Shown: positions 25,082-34,954, counted from the stretch's first letter. The stretch: DNA of 64,000 nucleotides from G965237725 sp965237725 (GCA_965237725.1 OZ250151.1:3410001-3474000); one strand, 5' to 3'. Notes: generated by a model from the sequence alone, not told the origin. Made by a program: numbers and translations.

Positions 25082-26623
25082 CTAATTTTTTCCGGGATCA
25101 CTCAATACTAACCAGGCCCATCGAAATTCATGGACTATGGCCGGCGCATAGTTTTCCGAAAGGAACTTTCTATAGGCGGACTTTCGTTTACCCCGGCCAA
25201 CAGCCAACGGAACCCAGATTCGTTGATCTCCTGGTTCCATAATGGATTCCATTTCCGTATACCACGCTGGGGACTTAGTTTGCGAACCTTCTAAATAAGG
25301 AAGAGACCACAGCCGATTGTAGAATCGATAGGCGGGGACTGAGCTGTAGTCGACGTAGATTATATCGTCTGTTTTGTAGTTTTCGGCGATATGTTCGGCA
25401 ACGGAGCGCATATCATGATATCTGACATAAGAATCAGTGATTCGATTATAAGGCTGTGCAACGGCTAAGGTAATTGCAATTAGCCCGCCAATGATGTGGG
25501 GTGTAGGCAGGTGCTTGCAAAGGTTGAGGAAGCCAGCGGCCATTAGAATGTAGGCTATAGGCAGGGTAAACAGGGCAAGTCGGGAGAAGTGGATGCTATT
25601 CCCCGCCGTCATCGGATATTTATGGGCGACCATCAGGCAGCCAAGAACAAAAATCGGAAATAATAATATTGCGGCTTGTTTCAATCTGGTTTTGTCAAAA
25701 CACCAGCATGCGATTCCGTAGAGTGAGACGAATAGCCCAATTGTGGCCAATGGCCCCAAAAGTCCAGCAGGATAGTTAAAATAAATCCTGAACTGGTTCC
25801 ACCACCAGCTTAGTGACTCAAAACTAAAAAAGGGCGTTGGCGGAAATGCGAATGCCCAGTATCCATCCATAAATGCAGGCATAGCGGGTCGTATCTGATA
25901 CAGAAATAATGCGGCAAAGTGGACAGCAACCGCCATTCCGCCAATCACAATTGTGGTCAATTGCCTGGGGCTACGATTATTTAGTGCAATGCAAAACAGG
26001 GCGACGCCAGATCCGGTTAAGAGAATAATTGCGGTGAGAGAAAACCAGACACTGACGATTCCGACGCTGGCATAAATTGTCACTGCTTTGGATGAGAAAT
26101 TTTCTTTTATGACGCGGTATGCGGTTAATAGAATACCGATACAAATGCACATTTCCAGAGAATATTGTTTGAAGTGGCCGGCATAAAAAATTGCAGATGT
26201 ATTAAAAGCAAATGGTAGAAAAGCAATTGGAGCCCAGATTCTACCGAGTAACTCTCTGCTGAGCAGGATAAAAAGAGCCAGAGCACAAATACTGGATACC
26301 ACTGGGATGAAGTACAGCGATAATTCTGAATAATTGAAAAATGAACTAATAAATTTTGTGGCGACCATAAATCCAACCGGAGCAGATTGGTCATGATAGA
26401 GTTCATCAAATAATTCGAGATAATTTTTTTCTACGATGCTAATGGCGAGCTTCGCAGTATCCCCCCAAACTGGCGAGTTGGTTAGATAGGCGTCGATTCG
26501 TAAAGCTGTTCCCGCAATAAAGGCAAGCAGCACAATCAACATGCCAAAGCCAATTCCGAATAATTGCCATTGACTCAGCTTGTTGTCGAAATTACGAAAT
26601 TTTTCCAGGGTAAACGATTGCAA
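25082..26623 (-). CDS. GT39-like integral membrane glycosyltransferase
   Basis: 513 residues with about eleven membrane segments and a soluble C-terminal part, the architecture of lipid-sugar-dependent (ArnT/PMT-like, GT39/GT83) transferases. The first external loop contains TNSPVWGDTAKLAISIVEKN, with an acidic residue where family members keep the catalytic Asp, and ELYHDQSAPVGF, which resembles the family's HxxxPPG-type loop. The C-terminal region from about residue 395 has YVRYHDMRSVAEHIAEN, a frequent helix in such proteins. It could add a sugar from a polyprenyl-phosphate carrier to a surface molecule. Family assignment is moderate because key residues are only partly recognisable. Confidence 0.65.
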   Translation of the reverse strand: MQSFTLEKFRNFDNKLSQWQLFGIGFGMLIVLLAFIAGTALRIDAYLTNSPVWGDTAKLAISIVEKNYLELFDELYHDQSAPVGFMVATKFISSFFNYSELSLYFIPVVSSICALALFILLSRELLGRIWAPIAFLPFAFNTSAIFYAGHFKQYSLEMCICIGILLTAYRVIKENFSSKAVTIYASVGIVSVWFSLTAIILLTGSGVALFCIALNNRSPRQLTTIVIGGMAVAVHFAALFLYQIRPAMPAFMDGYWAFAFPPTPFFSFESLSWWWNQFRIYFNYPAGLLGPLATIGLFVSLYGIACWCFDKTRLKQAAILLFPIFVLGCLMVAHKYPMTAGNSIHFSRLALFTLPIAYILMAAGFLNLCKHLPTPHIIGGLIAITLAVAQPYNRITDSYVRYHDMRSVAEHIAENYKTDDIIYVDYSSVPAYRFYNRLWSLPYLEGSQTKSPAWYTEMESIMEPGDQRIWVPLAVGRGKRKSAYRKFLSENYAPAIVHEFRWAWLVLSDPGKN

Positions 26624-26798
26624 TTGAAGTTTTTGAAAATCTGGTTAGCGGGATGAAATATGGATAATCAGATATGAATTGATAATTATTTAATTGTTAT
26701 ACGTGCACAGCGTGCCCGATTCTATCAAATCTGTTGTCATTCACAGTATTGATTATTTTGAACCCAAATTGACTGTTCATGTTTTAATCAGAGGTTCC

Positions 26799-27296
26799 CT
26801 AGTTACTGATGCTGATACCAAACCCAAAATGAAATCTTGAGCCAAAACTTTGGTTTTGTTTTGGCCACAAATGGATTTGATCAGCGTTGATTACAGGATA
26901 GTGGTATTGCGACGAACCCACTTCTCCAATATGAGTGCGGGCAACACTCCCGGTGATGGTAACCAGCCGACCACCGGTGAAATCGACAGACTCCAGATAA
27001 CCGCCTTCCATTACCAAAAATCGACCCAGGGGTGATTCGTCAATATTGGGCCTTTGATTTGAATGCAGTGGATACCCCAGAACCTCTAGTTGTGTGCCAT
27101 TTTCAAGATTACTGCTGCTGATTAACATACCGCCCCACAGTACATTTTTGTCCAGAAAATTATCGATATCATCAACAACCTGCTTTGGGGTGGTTTGGGG
27201 TTGATAGGTTTGGTTATCGAAGCCCGGCCCGCTGGCACAGGAAACAATTAGTCCCAGAAATAGTATTAGCGCGATGAGTTGAACTAAAAGTTTCAA
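26799..27296 (-). CDS. slp: Slp-family outer-membrane lipoprotein (second of a tandem pair)
   Basis: 165 residues from a TTG start at 27296, five bases after the stop of the upstream slp gene. The leader ALILFLGLIVSC is a lipoprotein signal with Cys as the lipidation site (about residue 22). The mature part follows the Slp pattern: VLWGGMLISSSNLENGTQLE, VLGYPLHSNQRP, GRFLVMEGGYLESVDFTGGR, VTITGSVARTHIGEVG, YHYPVINADQIHLW. Slp proteins are stationary-phase and acid-stress lipoproteins in enterics; the precise role is unclear. Longer in-frame starts to 27425 would overlap the upstream gene and look unrelated to the family. Confidence 0.8.
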   Translation of the reverse strand: MKLLVQLIALILFLGLIVSCASGPGFDNQTYQPQTTPKQVVDDIDNFLDKNVLWGGMLISSSNLENGTQLEVLGYPLHSNQRPNIDESPLGRFLVMEGGYLESVDFTGGRLVTITGSVARTHIGEVGSSQYHYPVINADQIHLWPKQNQSFGSRFHFGFGISISN

Positions 27297-27301
27297 ATGG
27301 C

Positions 27302-27874
27302 TTAATAATGGTAGTGATGACGGTAGCGGTGATAATAGTGAAAGTAAAACGGATCGTAGGGATAGTATGGGTAGTAGGGGTAGTAGGGCTGTGGTCCATA
27401 ACCCAATTGTTGCAACGGCTCCCACAGATGATAATTTTTCACATCAATAACCGGATAAATATAGTCGTATTCTCCGATGGCCGCTTTTTTCGAATTCTGC
27501 ACAGCGCCTTTCACAGTAATTTCGCGTTTAGTCTTATATACCGATGGATCGAGGAATGTGGGGATAATAGCGATAAAACGACCAGGGCTATAGTCATTAC
27601 TCCGTGGTCGGCCGGAGCGATACAATTCCCTTGAAACAATTTCTATGGAAGTCCGATCGGTATCGTTGTCCACAGATACGATTACCCCACCCCAGCGCAC
27701 AATCACATCTTTATATAACGGGATGTTTTCCCGAACCTGAGTAATTGTTGGGTCATCCTCTGGAACTTCCCGAACCCAGGTCGGCGCGTTGATGGCGCAT
27801 CCGCTCAGGGCTACACTGAGAATCAACAGCCCCCAAAATGAGATAGATTTCAGATATTCAGGTTTAATATCCAT
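27302..27874 (-). CDS. slp: Slp-family outer-membrane lipoprotein with Tyr/Pro/His-rich tail
   Basis: 190 residues. Signal sequence ISFWGLLILSVALSGC gives a lipobox with Cys near residue 26. The Slp core is clear: VIVRWGGVIVSVDNDTDRTS, SRELYRSGRP, PGRFIAIIPTFLDPSVYKTK, ITVKGAVQNSKKAAIGEYDY, IYPVIDVKNYHLWEP. The last ~30 residues are an unusual low-complexity tail of repeated YYP and then HYYHRYRHH-type sequence, absent from the tandem paralogue. It heads a two-gene operon. A His/Tyr-rich tail might bind metals or contact peptidoglycan or partner proteins; that is speculation. Confidence 0.88.
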   Translation of the reverse strand: MDIKPEYLKSISFWGLLILSVALSGCAINAPTWVREVPEDDPTITQVRENIPLYKDVIVRWGGVIVSVDNDTDRTSIEIVSRELYRSGRPRSNDYSPGRFIAIIPTFLDPSVYKTKREITVKGAVQNSKKAAIGEYDYIYPVIDVKNYHLWEPLQQLGYGPQPYYPYYPYYPYDPFYFHYYHRYRHHYHY

Positions 27875-28024
27875 TCACCTTGAGACCGATAAAAATTAAC
27901 GAAGTTTCCGGTCTTGCTCCAAACTAATCTCTGGTCAACTATCATTTTACTGTTCTATCAGATGCAAGGACTTCAACACAAGGCAGCAAGATTACAATCC
28001 GGTTAAAATTGTTTGGATCAGAAT

Positions 28025-29254
28025 CTATATCTTAAGTGAGTTGTTGGTTCTTGAAAAATTAGAATCCCGCATCAGCAGGAATGCGGCTATACCCAGATTC
28101 ATGACATTAAATGCAATGGCGTTAATAAATGAAAGGGTATATGAACCGGTCATATCATACAGCGCGCCTGCCATCCACCCGCCCAGCGCCATACCTCCCG
28201 TTGTGGCCACAAAGGCAAGTCCGATTCGGCTGCCAGCTTCTCCTGGCCGAAAGTATTTCCTGATAATAATGGTATAGGAAGGCACGATCCCGCCCTGAGC
28301 CAGTCCAAACGCTGCGGATACCAGGTATAGCCCCGCCAATGAATCAACAAACAGAAACAACATTATCACAAGCCCTTGTAATCCAGATCCAAGAATCAGG
28401 GTCTTAAATCCGCCGATACGATCTGAAATCCAACCCGAAGTAATTCGGCTGAATACACCAAAACCCAACATCAAACTCAACATGTAGGCGCCTTCTTTGG
28501 CCTTGAAACCGAGATCAAGGATATGAGGAACAATATGAATCTGGGGCATAGCCATGGCCACGCAACATCCGATTCCGGCGAAACACAAAGAAATCTGTAA
28601 TTTATTTTTACTCAAACCCAATGGGCGATCGAAGTCCAGTTTGGATTTGTTTTCGCTATTCTCGTCGCTTGCCTGCGCTTTTCTGAAATAAATCAAAGAC
28701 AGGGGGATCATAGTTGCAGCGCAGAATATAGCCAGAGTAACGAAACCTGATCGCCAGCCGCCAGAATCGAACCAGGTTTGCAGGACGGGTGGCCAAATGG
28801 CACCACCCACATAACTGCCACTGATGACGATGCCTACGGCCAGACCACGCCGTTTGGTAAACCAGTGAGAAATATCGGCCACCAGCGGCCCGAATGCAAA
28901 AGCGCTGCCGAAAAAACCACACAATATCGCCAGCGCCAGGGTGAACATCAATAAACTATGGGTCGTACTGGCCAGATAAAGCCCCAGGGGAAGGCAAACA
29001 CTTCCGGTCAACGACAATAGTGCAATGCCAAAACGATCCACAATTCGGCCGAGTAAAATATTGCCCAGGCCGAATCCAATCATGTACATGGTGTAAGGTA
29101 ATGCGCCGGCGCCGCGGCCAATACTAAACTCCCGGGTCGCCGGTTCCAGAACCATAATCGCGGCGTACATGCCGGAAATTGCCACGGTCATCAATGTCAG
29201 TGAGTTCAGGGCTCTTAAAACAGGGAACATGGTGCTGGACTTTTTCGATTCCAT
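28025..29254 (-). CDS. Major facilitator superfamily transporter
   Basis: 409 residues with twelve predicted membrane helices in two halves. The loop between helices 2 and 3 reads GRIVDRFG, and the corresponding loop in the second half is SGWISDRIGGFKT, the duplicated MFS signature. The overall pattern, with SRGAG-like N-terminal GRGAGALPYTMYMIGFGLGN and the long central loop, resembles the oxalate/formate and monocarboxylate antiporter group. Substrate is therefore probably a small organic acid, but this is weak inference. It stands between slp and rsgA, all in the same orientation, without close coupling. Confidence 0.85.
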   Translation of the reverse strand: MESKKSSTMFPVLRALNSLTLMTVAISGMYAAIMVLEPATREFSIGRGAGALPYTMYMIGFGLGNILLGRIVDRFGIALLSLTGSVCLPLGLYLASTTHSLLMFTLALAILCGFFGSAFAFGPLVADISHWFTKRRGLAVGIVISGSYVGGAIWPPVLQTWFDSGGWRSGFVTLAIFCAATMIPLSLIYFRKAQASDENSENKSKLDFDRPLGLSKNKLQISLCFAGIGCCVAMAMPQIHIVPHILDLGFKAKEGAYMLSLMLGFGVFSRITSGWISDRIGGFKTLILGSGLQGLVIMLFLFVDSLAGLYLVSAAFGLAQGGIVPSYTIIIRKYFRPGEAGSRIGLAFVATTGGMALGGWMAGALYDMTGSYTLSFINAIAFNVMNLGIAAFLLMRDSNFSRTNNSLKI

Positions 29255-29321
29255 TTAGATTAAAAAACCCATTAGATTGCGGGCTTCGCGAGAATTGAAA
29301 TTAATAATGAGGTATGTAATT

Positions 29322-30263
29322 CTAACGGTAAATTTCAGTTTCGTCGGCATTATAAATTGACAAATAACTGTCATAGCGACTTGATGCAATTCCACGATTT
29401 TCAACGGCTTGTTTCACCGCGCATTCGGGTTCATTGATGTGAATACAGTTATTAAATTTGCATTGGGAACGCAATGAATTCATTTCTGGATAATAGTGGG
29501 CGATCAAATCTTTATCCATGTCGATAATTCCGAATCCCTTTATACCTGGGGTATCAATAATAAAACCACCATTGGGAAGGGGCAGCATCTCCGCAAATGT
29601 GGTGGTGTGTTTGCCTGCGTCATAAGATTCTGAAACTGCACTGGTTTTAAGCGCTGTATTTCGATTTATGGTATTGATTAAGGTGGATTTCCCAACCCCA
29701 CTATGGCCACAAAGTAAATTAACTTTGTCGTTGAGTTGCTGGCTTACCCTTTTTATATCCGCTTCATTGTGTGCAGAAATTTTTAAGATCGGATAGCCAG
29801 CAGCTGCGTACACTGACTCAAGAAATTCCATTTGCCCCATCTCATCTTCTCCATAGATGTCAATCTTGTTAAAAATAATCGTCACCGGAATATTATTGGC
29901 CTCCGCGGTTACCAGAAACCGATCTATAAACTCAGTTGACGTGGGTGGGTTTACAAGGGTAACCACAAGATAGGCGCGATCAACATTGGCTGCAATGATG
30001 TGCGCATGGCGGGAAAGTTTTACCGATTTCCGGATAATAAAATTGGTACGCTCATTTATATGCCGAATTATGCCCGTGCCATCTGCAAATTCTTCAAAGC
30101 TGATTCGATCACCTACGGCCACCGGATTGGTAGTTCGAATGCCTTCGGCGCGAAATTTTCCCTTGATGCGGCACGAGATTATCTTGTCATCCTGGGCCAG
30201 CACTTCATACCAGCTTCCGGATGAGCGGGTAACCACACCATTTTTAGTTTTGGGTTCTGCCAT
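29322..30263 (-). CDS. rsgA: Ribosome biogenesis GTPase RsgA
   Basis: 313 residues. The circularly permuted GTPase order is clear: an N-terminal OB fold (GVVTRSSGSWYEVLAQDD, CRIKGKFR), then G4 NKID near residue 137, G1 GHSGVGKSTLIN near 185, G2 region HTTTF, G3 DTPG near 238, and a C-terminal zinc motif with Cys and His residues in CKFNNCIHINEPECAV. RsgA acts late in assembly of the 30S subunit. Length and motifs match intact orthologues. It is followed on the same strand by the MFS gene. Confidence 0.96.
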   Translation of the reverse strand: MAEPKTKNGVVTRSSGSWYEVLAQDDKIISCRIKGKFRAEGIRTTNPVAVGDRISFEEFADGTGIIRHINERTNFIIRKSVKLSRHAHIIAANVDRAYLVVTLVNPPTSTEFIDRFLVTAEANNIPVTIIFNKIDIYGEDEMGQMEFLESVYAAAGYPILKISAHNEADIKRVSQQLNDKVNLLCGHSGVGKSTLINTINRNTALKTSAVSESYDAGKHTTTFAEMLPLPNGGFIIDTPGIKGFGIIDMDKDLIAHYYPEMNSLRSQCKFNNCIHINEPECAVKQAVENRGIASSRYDSYLSIYNADETEIYR

Positions 30264-30320
30264 GTCCTTGTCAGCTAAATTTTACCGGAGACCAGCCTGG
30301 CGCAAAACCCAATCTGATAG

Positions 30321-31319
30321 TCACTGATCCCTTTCGGAATCCGTAGTGTTAATGCCTTCATCGGTGTATCTTCGCCCGGAAACCGTGTTTTCATTGATTA
30401 ACTGATCGAGTGCTTCAACGGTTTCAGCAGATAGTACAATATCTCCGGCAAGGGCATTCTCCGTCATGAATTCAAGATGCTTGGTGCCCGGGATGGGAAT
30501 CATGTTTTCGCCCAAAGCCAGCAACCAGGCCAATGCAAGTTGGGCCATGGTGCAATTTTGTTGCTCGGCAATTTCGGAAAAAGGGGTCAACAATTGCTGA
30601 TTAATTTCGAATGTACCTGGTTCAAACCGTGGTAGTGCGATGGTGGCGCGAATGTCATCGTCATCGAGCTTATCCAGGGCAGGGCATTTTCCGGTCAAAA
30701 ACTGCCGACCCAGGGGAGAAAAAGGCACAAATGCAATTTCCAGTTCACTACAGACTTCCAGAACTCCACGCTCGGGGGTTCGTGACCATAATGAGTATTC
30801 TGACTGTACTGCGGTTATGGGGTGGGTGGCGTGGGCACGGCGTAAACTGTCCGTGGAAATTTCCGACAATCCAATGGTCTGAATTTTTCCCTGCTCCACC
30901 ATACGAGACAATGCACCCACACTTTCTTCTACTGGCACATCAGGATCGATTCGATGTAGGTAATAAAGGTCGATGACGTCGGTTTGCAGGCGGCCCAGGC
31001 TATCTTCGCAGGTGCGCTGAAGCACTTCGGGTCTGCCGTTGACTTCGGTTTCATTGTCGTCGTTACGAAAAATCCCACACTTGCTAGCGAGTACAAATTC
31101 ATTGCGGCGATGGCCCAAATATTTACCAATCAGTGATTCACTATGCCCCATGCCATACATGGCAGCGGTGTCTAAAAATGTATAACCATTATCGAGTGAC
31201 TGGTTGAGTAATTCCCCCGAGTATTCATCGCTGGGAATTTCGCCGTAGCCCATAGAAATATTCATACATCCCAGTCCGATGGCGGAAACTGACAAAGGCC
31301 CTAGTTTTCGTTGATGCAT
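30321..31319 (-). CDS. Aldo/keto reductase
   Basis: 332 residues of an NADPH-dependent (alpha/beta)8 barrel. Catalytic residues are visible: Asp and Tyr in FLDTAAMYGMGHSE, Lys in LASKCG, His in LYYLHRIDPDVP. The cofactor-binding end has IPIPGTKHLEFMTEN. The LGPLSVSAIGLGCMNISMGYG start is typical of the YajO/plant-auxin-like AKR13 group. The substrate is unknown, usually aldehydes. ATG 31319 is chosen over 31370 because it starts the first barrel strand. The rsgA gene follows 57 bases downstream. Confidence 0.9.
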   Translation of the reverse strand: MHQRKLGPLSVSAIGLGCMNISMGYGEIPSDEYSGELLNQSLDNGYTFLDTAAMYGMGHSESLIGKYLGHRRNEFVLASKCGIFRNDDNETEVNGRPEVLQRTCEDSLGRLQTDVIDLYYLHRIDPDVPVEESVGALSRMVEQGKIQTIGLSEISTDSLRRAHATHPITAVQSEYSLWSRTPERGVLEVCSELEIAFVPFSPLGRQFLTGKCPALDKLDDDDIRATIALPRFEPGTFEINQQLLTPFSEIAEQQNCTMAQLALAWLLALGENMIPIPGTKHLEFMTENALAGDIVLSAETVEALDQLINENTVSGRRYTDEGINTTDSERDQ

Positions 31320-31460
31320 GTTGGTGTGGCTGATATAGGGATGATAATGGCGTAGCCTATCATTCAACACCGATTAAAAGAATTAAAATAATGGAATTCA
31401 TATAAATATTCATCGATGAAATTTTGGGAATTGTAAATTGAATCGAGGTAAAATCAGCCC

Positions 31461-31664
31461 ATGCGAATATTCTCATTTCTTTCCTTAATCATTGTGCTTG
31501 CCATCGTGCTATTTCAATATAGCAATAATATCAAAGGCACCGGTTATAGCGAATCGGGTAAATTGAAAACCGGTGAAATTTCGGAACAGGTAGATAAGGC
31601 GGTGTCGGACTATCAAAAAAATCTGGATGATGCGCTAAAACAAAGCAGCGCAGAAGGGCAATAA
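31461..31664 (+). CDS. Small single-pass membrane protein
   Basis: 67 residues. Residues 3-19 form one hydrophobic helix (IFSFLSLIIVLAIVLFQ); the remainder is polar and probably a helix with Lys, Glu and Gln (SEQVDKAVSDYQKNLDDAL). No family was recognised. It is divergent from the aldo/keto reductase gene and 81 bp upstream of rarA on the same strand, so it may be co-transcribed with it. AGGT precedes the ATG by about eleven bases. Coding status is plausible rather than proven. Confidence 0.55.
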   Translation: MRIFSFLSLIIVLAIVLFQYSNNIKGTGYSESGKLKTGEISEQVDKAVSDYQKNLDDALKQSSAEGQ

Positions 31665-31745
31665 TAATTTCCCTGATTAGCCTTGTAGTACGAATAATTC
31701 TCAACTCAGGACTCAGACTGGAGCCTGGGGACAGATTCATAAATT

Positions 31746-33047
31746 ATGGATAACCCATATCAACCCCTGGCCGACAGATTACGTCCAACCGCTCTTTCTG
31801 AGGTGGTGGGTCAGCGTCATATTCTCGATCAAAAAAAACCCCTGTATAGTGCAATCGAAAGTGGACAATTGCATTCTATGGTATTTTGGGGGCCACCCGG
31901 AACGGGCAAAACCACACTGGCAAAGTTACTGGCAGCCCATTGCCAAGCCACCTTCGTTGCATTGTCAGCCGTTCTATCGGGGGTAAAAGATATTCGTGAA
32001 GCTGTGGAAAATGCCAAGCTGCGTTTACAAATTGATCAGGGAAAAACCGTATTATTTGTGGATGAAGTGCACCGTTTCAATAAGGCACAGCAGGATGCGT
32101 TTTTACCCCACATCGAAAACGGTACCATAATATTTGTTGGTGCAACCACAGAGAACCCGTCATTTGAATTGAACAATGCATTGTTATCCCGGTTGCGAGT
32201 ATATGTGTTGAAATCATTGTCCAGTGAAGACATTGCTTTGGTGATTGAACGGGCATTGGCTGATGAAGCTAGAGGCCTTGGCGGTTTAAACTTAAAAATG
32301 GCAACCGCTGAAATTGAACAATTGGCCGTTGTGGCGGACGGCGATGCCCGCCGGGCACTGACTTTTCTGGAAATTGCCGCGGATCTCTCCGAGGATGGCG
32401 CGATTAACAGTGAATTACTCAATGAGGTTATCTCCGGTGGTGGAGTACGTCGATTTGATAAGGGCGGTGATGCTTTTTACGATCAAATCTCGGCATTGCA
32501 TAAATCCGTGCGCGGCTCGAACCCCGATGGTGCATTGTACTGGTTTTGTCGGATGATCGATGGTGGTTGTGATCCTTTGTATATCGCTCGTCGAGTTTTA
32601 CGTATGGCGTCGGAAGATATTGGCAATGCCGATCCAAGGGCGCTACAAATTTGCCTGGACGCCTGGCAAACCCAGGAGCGTCTCGGCAGTCCCGAAGGCG
32701 AACTAGCTATTGCGCAGGCTATTGTTTATCTCGCCGTGGCGGCAAAAAGCAATGCGGTCTACAGCGCTTACAACCAGGCTATGGCGGTGGCCAAACAATC
32801 GGGTTCCCTCGAAGTGCCCATACATCTTAGAAACGCCCCAACTCGTTTGATGAAAGAGCTGGACTACGGAAAAGCCTATCGATACGCCCATGATGAGGCG
32901 GATGGCTATGCTGCCGGTGAAACTTATTTGCCCGACGAATTAAGTTCAGAATCTTTTTATCATCCTGTGGACCGGGGTATGGAAATAAAAATCAGGGAAA
33001 AACTGGCCCAGCTTCGGGAACTGGATAAGAAGGCGTCAAAATCCTGA
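31746..33047 (+). CDS. rarA: Replication-associated recombination protein A
   Basis: 433 residues, an AAA+ clamp-loader-like ATPase that acts at stalled replication forks. The N-terminus PLADRLRPTALSEVVGQRHI is typical. Walker A is GPPGTGKTT (about 50-58), Walker B LFVDEVHRF (about 101-109), sensor 1 GATTENPSF, and the arginine finger region ALLSRLRVYVL. The C-terminal part has the RarA tetramerisation signature GSDPDAALYW-like GSNPDGALYWFCRMIDGGCD followed by the helical domain. Length and residues match functional orthologues. Confidence 0.96.
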   Translation: MDNPYQPLADRLRPTALSEVVGQRHILDQKKPLYSAIESGQLHSMVFWGPPGTGKTTLAKLLAAHCQATFVALSAVLSGVKDIREAVENAKLRLQIDQGKTVLFVDEVHRFNKAQQDAFLPHIENGTIIFVGATTENPSFELNNALLSRLRVYVLKSLSSEDIALVIERALADEARGLGGLNLKMATAEIEQLAVVADGDARRALTFLEIAADLSEDGAINSELLNEVISGGGVRRFDKGGDAFYDQISALHKSVRGSNPDGALYWFCRMIDGGCDPLYIARRVLRMASEDIGNADPRALQICLDAWQTQERLGSPEGELAIAQAIVYLAVAAKSNAVYSAYNQAMAVAKQSGSLEVPIHLRNAPTRLMKELDYGKAYRYAHDEADGYAAGETYLPDELSSESFYHPVDRGMEIKIREKLAQLRELDKKASKS

Positions 33048-33079
33048 TATTGTCTGAATAATCGGATTTCCATAGGAAG

Positions 33080-34954
33080 ATGATCAAGACGACCCTGAAA
33101 TTATTATCAGTAATCATTTTTTCAGGTTTAATGGTTACTCCTGGATGGGGTCAAACCGGGCAGCACTCAATTGCGCGGGAATGGAATGAACAGTTGCTTT
33201 GGGCTATTCGTCTTGACAGTGCGAGGCCAACAGTTCATGCGAGAAACCTGTTTCATATATCAGTAGGAATGTGGGATGCGTGGGCGGCTTACGACGATCG
33301 GGCACGCGGGGTCATCCATCACGAAAAATCTGATGTTGAAGACATCGATTCTGCCAGGCGCAAGACAATAAGCTATGCGGTATATCGTTTATTATTATGG
33401 CGGTTTAAAAATTCACCTAATATTATTCAAACCGAATCATCAGCTAATCGCCTGATGACTGAATTGGGTTATGACCCCGAATTTACTGATGCGACCGGTT
33501 CGTCCCCTGCGTCCCTTGGAAACCGTATTGCGGATTCAATCGTACAGTATGGTCTGCAAGATGGTGCCAATGAACAAAATGATTATGCCAATCAGTATTA
33601 TCAACCGATTAATCAAAGTCTGGACCCTGCAGCTACCGGAAATCCTGATATGTCAGATCCCAACCGATGGCAGCCACTACACATTCCGGATTTTGTTGGC
33701 CAGTCAGGCCAACTAGAAGAAAACTACCCACCATTTGTTGGGCCGGAGTGGGGAAACGTAAAACCTTTTTCCCTTGTGGAAGCGGACTCGGTTACTCGTC
33801 AACGACATGGAAACGATTATCGAGTCTATTTGGATCCGGGACCGCCACCGTTATTGAATGCCGCCGGTGATGGAGTTGTGGGTGACAATGGTGCAAAATT
33901 TAAAGCAGGTTTTGAGCAAGTGGTGCAATGGAGTAGTCGACTGGATCCTGCTGATGGGCTGGTGATTGATATCAGCCCTGCTGCAAGAGGTAATAATCCA
34001 TTGGGTACCAATGATGGTGATGGACACCCAGTGAATCCTGTTACCGGAATATCCTATGCATCCCAGTGGGCCCTTGCCGGGGACTATTACCGGGTGCTTG
34101 CAGAGTTTTGGGCCGATGGGCCGAGTTCAGAAACGCCTCCTGGACACTGGTTTGTACTGTTAAATTACGTTTCGGACGGACTGGCTGAAAATAAAAAATT
34201 TCGTGGTGAAGGAAAGGTGTTGGATGATCTGGAATGGGACGTGCGTGGGTATCTCGCACTGGGTGGTGCGATGCACGATGTTGCCGTAGCTGCATGGAGT
34301 AGTAAAGGCTGGTACGACTACACTCGCCCGGTATCTGCGATCAGGTATTTATGCGACCAGGGCCAAAGCTCCGACCCGGATTTGCCTTCATATCATGCTA
34401 ATGGCATCAATCTTAAGTCCGGCGTGATTGAGTTGATTTCCCAGGAGTCGTCAGGATCAGGTCAACGCCACCAGCATCTAGCAGGAGAAGGGGAAATCAA
34501 TCTGGGAAAAATTGCAGTGAAATCCTGGCGCGGTCCTGATTATATTAGTGATCCGGATGAGGACACCGCCGGGGTTGGCTGGATATTGTGTGGAGATTGG
34601 TGGCCCTACCAACGCCCCAATTTTGTAACCCCACCTTTCGCTGGCTATGTTTCTGGACACAGCACCTACAGTCGGGCGGCTGCGGAAGTTTTAAGCTTGT
34701 TAACAGGCTCAAAGTATTTCCCAGGAGGTTATGCGAGATTTAAAGTTTCCAAGGATGATTACCTGGTTTTCGAAAAAGGGCCTTCCAGGCCTTTCGAATT
34801 ACAATGGGCCACCTATCAGGACGCGGCGGATGAATGTAGTATTTCCAGAATTTATGGCGGGATCCATCCTCCGGGAGATGATATACCCGGGCGCTTGATG
34901 GGGTTTAAAATCGGTCGAAAGGCTTTTAAAAAAGCATCTGGTTACTTCCCCTGA
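33080..34954 (+). CDS. Vanadium-dependent haloperoxidase / PAP2-superfamily protein
   Basis: 624 residues, exported: a signal peptide covers about residues 1-24, ending near GWG. All elements of the vanadate/phosphate pocket are present: KX6RP (K409, R416), the SGH motif in VSGHSTYSRAA (H527) and SRX5HX3D (R590, H596, D600). The protein therefore belongs to vanadium haloperoxidases or to the related PAP2 acid phosphatases; the sequence alone does not separate them. The DAWAAYDDRARG segment after the first helix is common in the bacterial secreted haloperoxidase-like group. It starts 32 bases after rarA on the same strand. Confidence 0.85.
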   Translation: MIKTTLKLLSVIIFSGLMVTPGWGQTGQHSIAREWNEQLLWAIRLDSARPTVHARNLFHISVGMWDAWAAYDDRARGVIHHEKSDVEDIDSARRKTISYAVYRLLLWRFKNSPNIIQTESSANRLMTELGYDPEFTDATGSSPASLGNRIADSIVQYGLQDGANEQNDYANQYYQPINQSLDPAATGNPDMSDPNRWQPLHIPDFVGQSGQLEENYPPFVGPEWGNVKPFSLVEADSVTRQRHGNDYRVYLDPGPPPLLNAAGDGVVGDNGAKFKAGFEQVVQWSSRLDPADGLVIDISPAARGNNPLGTNDGDGHPVNPVTGISYASQWALAGDYYRVLAEFWADGPSSETPPGHWFVLLNYVSDGLAENKKFRGEGKVLDDLEWDVRGYLALGGAMHDVAVAAWSSKGWYDYTRPVSAIRYLCDQGQSSDPDLPSYHANGINLKSGVIELISQESSGSGQRHQHLAGEGEINLGKIAVKSWRGPDYISDPDEDTAGVGWILCGDWWPYQRPNFVTPPFAGYVSGHSTYSRAAAEVLSLLTGSKYFPGGYARFKVSKDDYLVFEKGPSRPFELQWATYQDAADECSISRIYGGIHPPGDDIPGRLMGFKIGRKAFKKASGYFP

